From Liolophura sinensis (taxonomy: Eukaryota; Mollusca; Polyplacophora; Chitonida; Chitonidae): 64,000 bases of DNA. The DNA lies in NCBI RefSeq assembly GCF_032854445.1, contig NC_088301.1:17756018-17820017 (forward strand), given 5' to 3'. The position numbers and the translations under genes were made by a program. How positions within the stretch are numbered: the stretch's first letter is position 1; each line of letters opens with the position of its first letter. Of this stretch, positions 30,640 through 41,239 are shown in pieces. A model generated the notes under the pieces. That model saw only the letters and a list, made by a program, of their open reading frames with translations, was not told the origin of the DNA and made no database searches.

Positions 30640-31475
30640 ATGCACCAAATTTAGAGAAAACATGGAGGTTATTTGTGTCGTTTACTAATACGTCGTTAGT
30701 TACAGAACCAACACCCAAGTAAAAGCTGGCTTAAATCCATGGACACTTTCCCCTGTGGCCGTCTTTACATGTAACAAAGTTAGTAATGTTAGCACATCTC
30801 AAATTTGTACAGCATTCCTAGCAACTTCGTCCCCAACTAAAGCCTACACCCTCGATATTTCACTATATTTTATTTATTTATTTATTTATTTGATTGGAGT
30901 TGTTACTTAAGATAATTTCACTTATACGACGGCGGCCAGCATTAGGGCGGGAGAAAACAGGGCAGAGCCCGGTGGAAACCCACGATCATCCGCAGGTTGC
31001 TGGCAGACCTTCTCCACTATGTGGTTCAACACCAATTGCCTATCTGTCAATAAGGTAGTCTCAGACGAGCGAAATCAACAGAAAGGAGATTGCAATTTTG
31101 CTAAGCAAAACGTATAAATTTTACTGTAGAGAAGTTTTGTGACCATGGTTATCTGTAGATGTTATATAAGGTAAATATCACACACAAGGGACTTAACACA
31201 GACGATGCACACAGAAGCATACAGCGAATGGTGGTTGACATATGATTGCAGGGCTCCTTTCATAATTTACGTATTTGCTATTCTCCTAAGTGTGTAACTC
31301 GGGTTCGACTTTGAACAGAAGTTTTACAACAACGAAAGCATGTATAACACTGTAAAGAAATGTGGGAGTTTTGTGTTCGCGAGTTTGGCCTTGCTATAAC
31401 TACAGCCATACAGATGACAGAGTTCGCTTTATGAAAGACGGTCTGTGTGACTAAAGATTCCCAGCAAGCATCGCC
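30640..31475 (+). repeat. Upstream block copy P1 (no first exon)
   Basis: Homologous to the sequence before the first exons at 43390 and 46732: for instance GCTATTCTCCTAAGTG, AAATGTGGGAGTTTTGTG and GACAGAGTTCGC. It is cut off at about 31480 by an inverted D2 segment before the place where the signal exon would lie. Confidence 0.65.
30866..31025 (-). repeat. SINE family A, partial
   Basis: Antisense copy with TTTATTTATT tail, TACGACGGCGGCCAGCATTA and GGTTGCTGGCAGACCTT; the tRNA-like head is missing. Confidence 0.8.
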
Positions 31476-31650
31476 TTACCAATACTACCACAGAGATCAC
31501 ATGAGATATTGGACTCATTAAGAAGGATGAATTGTCATATATTTGCATTATGCCACAGTGTCGCATATATCACCTTATACACAACAACTCTCTGCACACA
31601 GAGTAAAACTTCAGAAGTAACCACATACTAAGATTGCAACTGCAATTTAC

Positions 31651-31799
31651 CTACAGTGTACCAAAACTGGTACATTGCCTGTCTTTTGCTGCCACTGCGT
31701 CGCCTCTTCTATGACGGACAGCAGTGAGGCTATCGAGTTGAGGGCTGGATCCCCGGTCCAAAAGTTACACCGGAACTGCTTGATAGGGTGCATTACTTT
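31651..31799 (-). pseudogene. Orphan D2 exon copy (WPD-loop exon)
   Basis: Same 149 nt, phase and splice sites as 25766-25914 and fully open. Changes include Thr-Pro to Ala-Ser in the ALNSI region. No neighbouring exons apart from the copy at 32128, so it cannot form a phosphatase alone. Confidence 0.85.
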
Positions 31800-32127
31800 C
31801 TGCAAGGACACATAAGAAGAATATTATGTTCTCGAAGATTTGAAAAACAGTAAAACTATTCACTGTGTAAAACACATACACTGTGTAGAAAGCTAAAATC
31901 ATTGTGTAAACGTATCCAGGATTCACAAATATGACATACTTTTACAAAGAAATGTCGAGATCAACACATTGTTTGGGGATTTATGTTCCTGCATAAGCTG
32001 TCTACTCCATGAATACTTCTAAACATAAAATATTGCCTCCATCTGATCAGATTTAGTGGACAAACTTTCATTGTCCCAAATCGCCATGACAGAAACTAAC
32101 GGCTATTGCAGGTCCCAGGATTCTTAC

Positions 32128-32250
32128 CGTATCCTTGTGAGACAAATGGTACGTCCACACCGAAAAGCCCTCACACTCTTGTTTGTCCTTGACTTTCACC
32201 ACAAATGGGTCAAAATGTTTTCCTTGCAATGGCCAGTATATCCCAAGGTC
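32128..32250 (-). pseudogene. Orphan D2 exon copy (YWPLQG exon)
   Basis: Same 123 nt and splice sites as 25311-25433, open, with one Glu to Gln change. Confidence 0.85.
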
Positions 32251-32344
32251 CTAGACACAAGGTGAGATTTAAAGTTTCATCATTAACCTTGCATTCATTT
32301 ATAGCTACATTGGCGCTGTTGTTTTTGTTTGGGGTCCCTTATAG

Positions 32345-32536
32345 CAGAGGACATCAGCATGCCACCGCAGCCCAATGACCCAGGAGACTTTCACCAATGT
32401 GGTCGCTCTGAGTTCCAGTTCATTCGGGCTTCCTTTCCAGCCGTACGTTTCCTCCCATCATTATTTTGACCGCCGTCGTATGAGTGAATTATTCTTGGGT
32501 AAGGCGTAAAACACCAATCAAATAAATAAATAAATT
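32345..32536 (+). repeat. SINE family A inside the inverted duplicate
   Basis: Inverted copy of the SINE at 25026-25216, ending in CACCAATCAAATAAATAAAT. Confidence 0.75.
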
Positions 32537-32685
32537 TGTTTGTCCCTTTTTAACAAGCGCAACATCTGCATTCTACATTATCAAACGTATCAGTGTGCTT
32601 TTTTAATTTGATTGTCTGCAAGCAACCTGCGGATGGTCGTGGATTTCCCCTGGGCTCTGCCTGATAGTCGATAGAAGGTATAGAT

Positions 32686-32715
32686 ATGTCTGGACGCGGT
32701 AAAGGAGGCAAAGGT
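32686..32715 (+). other. First ten codons of histone H4, fragment
   Basis: ATG followed by codons for SGRGKGGKG, exactly the start of H4 (H2A differs at residue 10). The match ends after ten codons, where the LINE 5' region begins. Not a functional gene. Confidence 0.7.
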
Positions 32716-33273
32716 CAACTTAACCCCCTTTCTTGTACAGGCGTTCCTTGAGAGTGGTTTTCATAGTGTTGTATATTTGATATTCTTTGGATTTATTTGT
32801 GATAGCTTTCGGTCTTGTAAATTCTAAATTAATAATACGCGTTTGTTGCTTAGTATTGGGCTTTTTGACAACAATTTTTTTTTTTTTTTTTTGGTGTTTT
32901 TTTTTTTTTTTTTTTTTTTTATCTGATAAGCATTCACACCTGATAATAGAAATATAGTTAATCCATAGAAAAAAGTTCTGTAATTGATTGTATATATAGT
33001 AATATATAGTGTGTATAGTAATATATAGTGTATAATAGTAATATCGTTAGTATTATATAGTAGCATAGGGCTATAAGTTACTATACTTTAGGTATAGTGT
33101 ACAATTGTGGGATAGGAAATCCTGTACTTACACTGTCTCTTCCACACCTAACAGAGCGCCTTTCGTCTTTTCTCCCTGGCTCGGAGCAGCTCCCGAGCAA
33201 CTTCTGCTATTTTTAACTGTCGTCTTGTAATAACTCCCCTGTGCATACACCACTATAGTCATTAGTTACAGCC

Positions 33274-34260
33274 ATGGATGACGCAGAAGGAGACGACATG
33301 GAAGTCGTGGAAACGCGATCCACTACAAAACGAACGCGCGATTTTTCAACAAATAGAAGCTCCCAGGAAGGGAAGAAAGCAAAGCAGGTGGGTCAGAAAC
33401 AGGGAAATAACAATGTTGTAATTTCATCTATGGGGGGCTTACCCGTCACTGGGTGGAGCCCAATTAAATTTGGTCAGAGTTTACAACAAGCAATTGGCAA
33501 TGTAAAACAAGTAAAGAAAATTAACGGTAAAGACCTAATAATTGTTTGTAATAGTGCCACTCAAGTCAAAAAGGCACTCAGCATAACAACGCTGATGGGA
33601 AGAGATGTCTCCTGCAGGCTGCACTCCAATATCACCCTTTCACGTGGGGTGATTTATGGGTTAGGGGAAGACATCACTGAAGAAGAAGTACAACAAGCAC
33701 TGAAAAAATACAAAGTAACGAAAGCACAGCGTCTAACTAAAGGGAAGGAAAAAACTAAAACCAAATGTATGTTGTTATATTTTAATTCGGATGCACTACC
33801 GGAAGAAGTTTCTCTCGGTTACGAAATATTTCCTGTCAAGCAATATGTTCCACCCGCCATACGTTGCTTCAAATGTCAGTCCTTTGGGCATATTTCAGGG
33901 GAATGTAGGGGACGCCAGCGATGCCCAAGATGTGGCGGCCCCCATACATTTGATGAATGCCACAACCTGGATCGCCCCAAATGTGTCAACTGCGGGTCCC
34001 TGAGCCATAGCTCGGCGTATATGGGTTGCCCATATAGAAAGCAGGTATGTAAAGCGCAGTTCATAAAGGTTACCAAGAAAATTTCTTTTGCTGATGCTTT
34101 AAAATCAGTACGTGAAAAAGATAACCCCCATAGAATTCACCCAGAGGGGTCAAATGAGCGAGCTCTAACAGAAGGGCCGGTAGTAGATAACCCCCCCCCC
34201 CCCCTGAACAGCCCCATTCTATTACGATTACACCCGTCAAGCCAATCCTTAGGACCATAG
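33274..34260 (+). CDS. LINE ORF1: gag-like nucleic-acid-binding protein, frameshifted at poly-C
   Basis: 328 codons. An N-terminal charged region, an RNA-recognition-like middle part, then three zinc knuckles from about residue 197: CFKCQSFGHISGEC, CPRCGGPHTFDEC, CVNCGSLSHSSAYMGC. Near 34190-34204 a C homopolymer shifts the frame. In another frame the protein continues PEQPHSITITPVK to a stop at 34497-34499, giving a presumed original length of about 408 residues. Function in the family: RNA binding and particle formation during retrotransposition. Confidence 0.85.
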   Translation: MDDAEGDDMEVVETRSTTKRTRDFSTNRSSQEGKKAKQVGQKQGNNNVVISSMGGLPVTGWSPIKFGQSLQQAIGNVKQVKKINGKDLIIVCNSATQVKKALSITTLMGRDVSCRLHSNITLSRGVIYGLGEDITEEEVQQALKKYKVTKAQRLTKGKEKTKTKCMLLYFNSDALPEEVSLGYEIFPVKQYVPPAIRCFKCQSFGHISGECRGRQRCPRCGGPHTFDECHNLDRPKCVNCGSLSHSSAYMGCPYRKQVCKAQFIKVTKKISFADALKSVREKDNPHRIHPEGSNERALTEGPVVDNPPPPLNSPILLRLHPSSQSLGP

Positions 34261-34498
34261 CTACTCAAACCCCACGTGGTGAACCCACTCAGACAGACGA
34301 TATGTCTTTCACAATGGCCACAAGGCTTATCGCCATCTTTTCAGAAATACTAATAAAAGTCTTCGAAATCGAAGACCCTAAGAGTTTGGTACAAGTAGTG
34401 TTTAGCATCGCTCAGAGTCGTCTTGGCTCTGAGGCTGTTGATTTTAAAAGACTGAACAATATTCTATTTACTGTGTCCTCGGATGATGAACATTCATA

Positions 34499-37400
34499 AT
34501 GTATCCTTTATATAATATAAATATATATTCCTATCTTGTTTTACCTTTTTTATCAATGACTTTTAACATGTTACATCAGAATATTTGCGGTCTTAGCGCT
34601 CATGGAGAGGAATTCAAGTGTTATATTCAAAATCTTAAGCCTGCTCCTCATGTTATATGTCTTCAAGAAACTTTTTTAAAGCCACATATGGATTTTATTT
34701 ACCCTGGGTATTTTATAGGTAGAATGGATAGGAATACAGACGAGAGAGGGGGCCTGGCCATGCTTCTAAAAAACGGCCTATCCTTTTCAGAACTAAAGTT
34801 ACCTCCCTTTAACAGTATTGAGGCACAATGTTTTAATATTGCTACGAGGTCTGGTGCACCCACAAGTGTTGTTAATATATACAATCCTTCTAGTCGTATT
34901 GATAGAAAAGATTTTGATACTCTTATGTCTTATATTAATAGCACTTATATATTGTGTGGGGATTTTAACGCTTACGGACCCTTATGGGGTAGCTTTACAA
35001 CGACTTTCAATGGAAGGGTAATGACTGCTCTAGTTAATGATTATGAAATGTGTGTTTTAAATGATGGGACGGGCACTCGTGTAGATCCTCATTCTGGTAA
35101 TCTGTCTCACTTAGACCTTACTCTTTGCTCAGCAGATATAGGTCTGTCTTTTAATTGGTTCGTTGATACCATAAGCCCTTGTCCTAGCGACCACTTACCA
35201 GTTCTAGTCACCTGTAATATAGACCACCATGTGAATCCTGTAAGCCAGCCTCCCAGATGGTATGTGAAAAGGGCAAACTGGGATGTATACAAAGAAGAAT
35301 GTTTGAGGTCTTTTTCTCAGGATGTGTATAATAATGATGTTGATATTTTTGCAGATAATGTACTTAATGCCATTGATGTGGTTGCACAAAAATACATTCC
35401 AAAATCCTCAGGTAAGGTGTCTAGTAAAATACCTGTTCCTTGGTGGAACAACGATTGTTCTAATGCTATAAAAAATCGGAAACTTTTAAAAAATCGTGCA
35501 AAACGCACTCGCCTATACCAAGACATTGTTTTATTTAAACGAGCTAAAGCTGTAGCACAGCGGGTGATTAAAACAGCTCAGAGAGATCACTGGCGACAAT
35601 ACTGTTCGAATTTATCTGAAAATACAAATACCAAAGAAGTCTGGAATAAAATAAACTCGATTAAAGGTAAAAGAAAATCAAATAACATCCCAACTATTGT
35701 TCATAATAATAGTAATTATGTTACTAATATTGACAAAGCCAATATTTTGGCAGACAGTTTCTCTTTCGTTTCCAGTTCAAACAATTATTCTCCTGAGTTT
35801 ATATCCCATAAGGAAAATATTGAAGAAATGCATTCTTTTAATAATATTCTTTTTGATGACATGCCAATTAACAATGATTTTTCTTTACTAGACTTAAAGC
35901 AGGCCTTATCCTCATGTTCGGATTCGTCACCGGGTGAGGATACTATTACGTACTCCATGTTGTACAATTTGCCATATCACTGTATGACTATATTACTATT
36001 GCTCTACAATGCCGTTTGGTCTAGTATGAAACTCCCTGCTAAATGGAAAACGGCAATTGTTGTGCCCGTTGCTAAACCAGGTAAGGATCCCTCGTTCACA
36101 TCTTCGTACAGGCCTATAGCCCTCACGTCCTGTCTCTGCAAGGTCATGGAGCGTATGATAAATTCTAGATTGATGTGGTTTTTGGAGAAACACAATATAC
36201 TTAGTCCAGTACAGAGCGGTTTTAGAAACAAACGTTGTACTACTGACCATGTGGTTAATTTAGAAACCTCCATCAGACACTCTTTTAAATATAAAGATTA
36301 TCTACTTGCCGTGTTTCTCGATATAGAAAAAGCGTACGATATGGTTTGGAGGACTGGGGTGTTAATTAAGCTGCGTAATATTGGCATTGGTGGGAAAATG
36401 TTGGGTTTTTTAAAAGATTTCCTGTCCGGACGTTTTATTAAAGTTCGAGTGGGACAGAGTTATTCTCGCATGGTTCCGGTGGAGAATGGGGTTCCCCAGG
36501 GAAGCGTCTTATCTCCCACTTTATTTAATGTAGCTATAAATGACTTACCCAATGCCATATCCCCTAAATTAAATTGCACGCTTTTCGCTGATGATAAATC
36601 CATGTGGTTTTGCTCTAGGTCCCTTGCCTCTTGTGTCAAACATATTCAGCAAGGTCTAGATGATATAATGAAATGGAGCCGGGACTGGGGGTTTAAGTTT
36701 TCTTCTGGTAAAACAAAAGCTGTTGTGTTTACACGGCGCCATACTGGTAATGTTTGTCTAACCCTTAATAACTCGACGATCAAAATCTCCTCTTCTTTTA
36801 AGTATCTCGGGGTTATATTCGATAATAGGCTTACTTGGGGTAGACATATTGACTATTTGATAGCAAGATGTGATAAAGTTCTAAATTTAATGAGGTGTGT
36901 ATCGGGCAAATCTTGGGGGCCCTTGAAAAAATCATTACTACTGCTATATCGCTCTCTCATCCGTACCAAACTTGATTATTGTTGTGAAGCCTATGATTCT
37001 GCTTGCATTACGCTTAAAGAAAAATTAGATTCTGTTCAGTGCGCAGCGCTGCGGATATGTACAGGAGGCATGCGCACCACACCACTTAACGTTCTGCAGG
37101 TATTCTGTAACGAATGGCCATTGTCTATCCGTCGGCGCCTGCGCACCCTCAAGTTCTTTTTCAGGCTCAAATGTTCGGTTAATAATGCTTCGTCTCGTTT
37201 GCTCGAACCTTCCTTTTATGACAACTTGCATGACTTAAATAGTTATGCTGGGTTACCATTTAGTTTGAGATCAAAGAACATATCTTCGTCTTTAGATTGT
37301 GATAATGTTGCTTTGCAGTCATCCCGTGTTCCTGATTTCCCCACATGGAATCTAGAACCTCCCTATATTTCGACTACTCTGAACGATGATATAAAAAAAT

Positions 37401-38233
37401 CTGATAATCCGAATGTTTCCTTACTATGTGCTACGGAATATATACATACAAGCCTATCCCAGTACTTGCAGGTATACACTGATGCCTCCAAGTGTCCAGA
37501 CAGCAACAGAGTTGGTGCAGCTTTTTGTGTTCCAGAGTTAAAATATTCCAAATCCTTTAGATTATCCAATTTTGTCTCAGTATTTACAGCAGAACTTACC
37601 AGGGCTGTTATACTTACCGATTCTTTATCTTCCTTGCAGGCCTTGTCAAATTATGTCTGGTATAATTCTTCATCACTTGTGTTTGAAATACTACATTTAT
37701 GCACCACTCTTCGTTACCAGGGCGTCTCTGTGAGTTTTGACTGGGTACCAGCTCATGTCGGTATTGTGGGGAACGAAATGGCAGACTCCCTGGCGAAGAG
37801 AGCTTTATCCTTTTTAGATATATCCATACACGTGCCCTTAAACATTAATGAAATTATGAGTCATGTCGCACCTAAATTTGTGGATATTTGGCAGCGGCAG
37901 TGGGATGAAGCTAATAAGGGGAAGTTTTTTCACGAGTATAATCGTTCTGTCTTGTTAAATTCGCCAATATCATTACGTTCCCGACGAGATGAAACGCTAG
38001 TTTTCCGCCTTATTTCTGGACATGTACCTACAAATACCTATTTATTCAGAATGAATCTGCACCCATCTGGGTTATGTGACATATGCCTAGTTAACGATGA
38101 TATCGCTCATCTCTTATTTACGTGTACCCGGCACTCTAACGCTCGCCGTGTTCTTTACCGGGACTTACGCTCCATTGGCCTTTGGCATTTTACGTTAGCA
38201 TCTGTTTTAAATCCTAAAAGCCAACCAAAATAA
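34499..38233 (+). CDS. LINE ORF2: endonuclease, reverse transcriptase, RNase H
   Basis: 1244 codons, open. Apurinic-type endonuclease: QNICGL, CLQETF, CGDFNAYG, CPSDHLPV (about 20-245). Reverse transcriptase: SYRPIALTS (about 532), LDIEKAYD, GVPQGSVLSP, and the catalytic LFADD (about 697). RNase H: YTDASK (about 991), FTAEL, TDSLSS, GNEMADSLAK, with too few residues between FTAEL and TDSLSS. C-terminal zinc knuckle CDICLVNDDIAHLLFTC. The start ATG overlaps the ORF1 stop as TAATG; a second in-frame ATG is at 34556. Confidence 0.92.
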   Translation: MYPLYNINIYSYLVLPFLSMTFNMLHQNICGLSAHGEEFKCYIQNLKPAPHVICLQETFLKPHMDFIYPGYFIGRMDRNTDERGGLAMLLKNGLSFSELKLPPFNSIEAQCFNIATRSGAPTSVVNIYNPSSRIDRKDFDTLMSYINSTYILCGDFNAYGPLWGSFTTTFNGRVMTALVNDYEMCVLNDGTGTRVDPHSGNLSHLDLTLCSADIGLSFNWFVDTISPCPSDHLPVLVTCNIDHHVNPVSQPPRWYVKRANWDVYKEECLRSFSQDVYNNDVDIFADNVLNAIDVVAQKYIPKSSGKVSSKIPVPWWNNDCSNAIKNRKLLKNRAKRTRLYQDIVLFKRAKAVAQRVIKTAQRDHWRQYCSNLSENTNTKEVWNKINSIKGKRKSNNIPTIVHNNSNYVTNIDKANILADSFSFVSSSNNYSPEFISHKENIEEMHSFNNILFDDMPINNDFSLLDLKQALSSCSDSSPGEDTITYSMLYNLPYHCMTILLLLYNAVWSSMKLPAKWKTAIVVPVAKPGKDPSFTSSYRPIALTSCLCKVMERMINSRLMWFLEKHNILSPVQSGFRNKRCTTDHVVNLETSIRHSFKYKDYLLAVFLDIEKAYDMVWRTGVLIKLRNIGIGGKMLGFLKDFLSGRFIKVRVGQSYSRMVPVENGVPQGSVLSPTLFNVAINDLPNAISPKLNCTLFADDKSMWFCSRSLASCVKHIQQGLDDIMKWSRDWGFKFSSGKTKAVVFTRRHTGNVCLTLNNSTIKISSSFKYLGVIFDNRLTWGRHIDYLIARCDKVLNLMRCVSGKSWGPLKKSLLLLYRSLIRTKLDYCCEAYDSACITLKEKLDSVQCAALRICTGGMRTTPLNVLQVFCNEWPLSIRRRLRTLKFFFRLKCSVNNASSRLLEPSFYDNLHDLNSYAGLPFSLRSKNISSSLDCDNVALQSSRVPDFPTWNLEPPYISTTLNDDIKKSDNPNVSLLCATEYIHTSLSQYLQVYTDASKCPDSNRVGAAFCVPELKYSKSFRLSNFVSVFTAELTRAVILTDSLSSLQALSNYVWYNSSSLVFEILHLCTTLRYQGVSVSFDWVPAHVGIVGNEMADSLAKRALSFLDISIHVPLNINEIMSHVAPKFVDIWQRQWDEANKGKFFHEYNRSVLLNSPISLRSRRDETLVFRLISGHVPTNTYLFRMNLHPSGLCDICLVNDDIAHLLFTCTRHSNARRVLYRDLRSIGLWHFTLASVLNPKSQPK

Positions 38234-38295
38234 GACTTTCCAGGCCCTGGCCAATTTTCTTAGCAGATGTCGTCGTTTTTATTTATCGGTTTTTT

Positions 38296-38331
<36 letters not shown>

Positions 38332-39104
38332 GTTAACATGGTTGGATCGGCCTATCTGTTGCTTTTAAAGTGGTTGTTGCCGTTTTTCTACCCGAACAGA
38401 ACTGATATGAGCTGACGCTTCTACTGTTTTTTTGTCCAGGTATTGTGTATGTATACTGTTCAGCTCTTCCTGTACTATACTCTGTGTTCCGTATATGTTA
38501 TAACATCTTGAGTGTTCTAACGCCCACCTTTCCCAAAATCTCTCTTTAACCCATGTGCCTGCCCGTCTTGTACTGTAAATATGGATTGTACATTAAGAAA
38601 CGGTCATCATAGTGAATAATGACCCTCTGCAAACACTTTTTTTTCTTCTGTTAGTCATCAAGCCCAAAATTCGTCGGCTATAATGCTACAATGTCCATAG
38701 CACTAGAATTGAAACTTCTTCTTCTTGTCCTAAATAATATACTCTTCCTTTATATACTATCCAGCTTAAAAGCATTTTCAATGACGCCAAGTTTTGGCGC
38801 GCATCGGCCCTTTGGGCCGGAAAAGCGCCAGTGCAAATCAACCCCCCCACCCCACCCCCCCTTCACAAAGATCCGCAGACTAACAGTACATGAAAACGTT
38901 AAATAGTCATACATAACAATATCATACATCCGACAGATGATTTTGAGAACATCCAACGTGTGTGGGAAATGAAGAACACCAACATAATGTACAAGAAGTT
39001 AAAGTAGTTTTACCTTGAAGTTTTTTTGTTATGGTAATATATTGTTTTGTATTAACTCGAGCTTGGGCTAACATAACTGGCCATTGTTCCTGTCAAATAA
39101 AAAA

Positions 39105-39177
39105 GTTCCCACATCTCTTCCCACAGTCTGGTCCATACGTCCCGTGGGGGCACATACTGTATACATACACAATCAAC
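39105..39177 (-). pseudogene. Inverted fragment of the gene 1 EGF-2 exon
   Basis: Reverse complement of the start of exon 5349 with its acceptor: TGTGTATGTATACAG then TATGTGCCCCC, GGACGTATGGACCAGA, GATGTGGGAAC. A 1-nt insertion breaks the frame, and homology ends after about 52 exon bases. Confidence 0.75.
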
Positions 39178-39407
39178 AACTAATAAAATAGGCCTACACA
39201 TCAGGATAATTTTTAATACAACCTCAATACACATGTGGACAACAGAATGTCATATCCGGTTTTATTATACACCTAGGTGTCCAGCTCCTACTATGTTATA
39301 TAATAAACACAACCGCTCAATATGTTTAATATATTGGACAGTTGTAACTGTGACGTCTCACGTACGGACTACATTGTGTTTGTCAACAACCAGAGGACAC
39401 AACAAGC

Positions 39408-39820
39408 ATGGCTGCCGAACAATCAGATTCTGACCCTTTTGATCTCACCGACGCTGAAATTTGCTTGCTACTTGATCCATTTGATGACCCAGAGCTGGAA
39501 AACATTTTAGAAGCCCGTTCTACCTCACACCAATTCCCGAATGTCGCCTCAAACCTGATGCAGCTGTGCGGTATTACTCCACTCCAATGGGAGAGCATCG
39601 TTTGGGAAAGCTAATGAAGAGGGCAGCCGAGGCTGCTGGACTGAACGGCCGGAAAACTAATCACTCGGTCCGAAAAACAACCGCCCAAACCCTTGTAAAA
39701 TCTGGCGTCACTCCACATAAAATTATGCAGGTCACCGGACACAAATCCCTTGCTAGCATCCAGGAGTATGATTCTAAATTAGATCACTTAAATCAGAAGC
39801 AAATGTCGAGTTTACTTTAG
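39408..39820 (+). pseudogene. Crypton-type tyrosine recombinase relic, internally deleted
   Basis: An ATG at 39408 opens MAAEQSDSDPFDLTDAEICL. From about 39566 in another frame comes the C-terminal half of a tyrosine recombinase: LGKLMKRAAEAAGLNG, TNHSVRKTT (H-x-x-R), QVTGHKSLASIQEY with the GHKS box and the Tyr nucleophile. The core with the first catalytic Arg is absent. The domain resembles Crypton rather than DIRS recombinases. Confidence 0.65.
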
Positions 39821-40329
39821 GGCAATCTCGCCTTCAGTCAACCGTCTCCCGCGCTTCCACTTCCTGGCCGGTCAGTTCAAGTGCACACAAATGAAGTTTT
39901 CACGACTCCGATGCCATCAACTTCCGCAAAGAATCCCCAGGATAATCAGCTAACTGTGTCAGCAAGCTCTAATTCTCATTCGTCCTTATCCTGTAAAGAT
40001 TACACTACTCTGTTCCGTTGCGCAGTTTTCTATAAATGCACATTTAATTTTCACAAAAACGTCTGCATTCCTTTTCTTTACACTTCTGTTTGTAAAATAC
40101 CGCTTCGGCCACGTGCGCCTGACCCAGTTTTCCGTCAGCCAATGAAAGTGCTCCATTCAGTATTACATATTCCTCCCGTAACCGGCTATCGGCTATTGTT
40201 ACGCGATATAAAATAATTAGCACGGTTTTACCCAATTTGTTAAGCGTTCGAGTTTATTTACTTTTTGACAGGTGGGTGTATAATAAATAGGTTATTGGAT
40301 TGTATGGTCCTGTAACTAAATTGTTCGAA

Positions 40330-40960
40330 GGAATATATTGACAGGGAGCTCTTAGATAGGTTTCGTCTGGATGCTGCACAAGAATTTGGTACATCGAATC
40401 ACTAGTTAGGGATAACGTAAGTTGTAAGTGCATCGAACAGAAACTGTGCACTTAATCTAATGCAAAAAGTGTTAATTACTCTTCGTTTTTTGGCAACTAG
40501 GAAATGCAGGTATGCAATGGTGATGACATTGGAGTCTCACAGCCGACTGTATCTAGGGCTATCACACCTACCGTTCGAAGTCTGTTTTCATTTTATTCGT
40601 TTTCCACTGACAGCTCGCGAATTCCGAGAAAAACAGGAAGCGTTCTACGCTGTTGCCCAATTTCCAGGCATTATTGGGTCTATTGATGGGGCATACGTAC
40701 AAATCACTGCTCCTCGCACATATGACACGAAACTGTTAATCTGCACCAATACCACAGTATTAACGTTCAACTTGTTGTCGATGCGAAGTACAACATTCTG
40801 GATATGGTCTAAAAATGGTCAGGGCCTACATATGACACTCGAATTCTTCCACACTCATCCACACTCATCTGATCGGAGATAGCGGGTACCCATCTAAACG
40901 CTGGCTTCTTATCCCTTTCCTCAGACTACAACCCGGCCCTCAAACAAATTACAAGAGGTA
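40330..40960 (+). pseudogene. PIF/Harbinger transposase (HARBI1-like) relic
   Basis: Across three frames: RELLDRFRLD; LRFLAT; VCNGDDIGVSQPTVSRAI; FPLTAREFREKQEAFYAVAQ; FPGIIGSIDGAYVQITAP; RWLLIPFL. This is the helix-turn-helix and the first part of the DDE domain of Harbinger nucleases. At least three frameshifts, so inactive. Confidence 0.8.
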
Positions 40961-41239
40961 TATCATTAAAATATCTCCCAGTTGACCTTTGTACCTCGAA
41001 CATAGAGTTGTTTCCCTTGATATTCATGAGCGGCGCATTTGCTTTTCTATATGTGGTAAATGATCGGAATCTTTTTGTGGAAAAAAGATATATCCTCATT
41101 TATAAACACTTGAGTTTCTTTAAAGAGAAATAATTACTGAAATTTAAACATTACAAGAGTTCATCGTAGAGTTCAAACATTTAAGGTAATTCATCCAATT
41201 TTCCCCTGCAGTATTTAAGCTATACTTATATTCTTATAA

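Larger units (their letters stand above)
31490..32671 (-). repeat. Inverted duplicate of the gene 1 D2 region
   Basis: Reverse complement of about 24895-26075, including two exons, their introns and two SINE copies, with high identity and few indels. The left end merges with block P1; the right end stops inside a SINE at CTCTGCC. Confidence 0.88.
32716..38843 (+). mobile_element. Non-LTR retrotransposon with RNase H (I/Jockey-like), nearly intact
   Basis: 5' region with two oligo-T tracts (about 32874-32923), ORF1 (33274), ORF2 (34499-38233) and a 3' UTR with a GC-rich hairpin (GGCCCTTTGGGCC near 38806-38818). Exact ends are uncertain; no target-site duplication was identified. The long open ORF2 implies a fairly recent insertion. 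Confidence 0.85.

Noticed and set aside
32686-32715. A histone H4 gene
   Set aside because: Only ten codons match; the rest of the gene is absent.
32824-33066. Lys-rich open frame on the minus strand
   Set aside because: Translation of two oligo-T tracts in the LINE 5' region.
38750-38906. Small genes around the GC-rich hairpin
   Set aside because: This is the LINE 3' UTR with homopolymer runs; no conserved protein.
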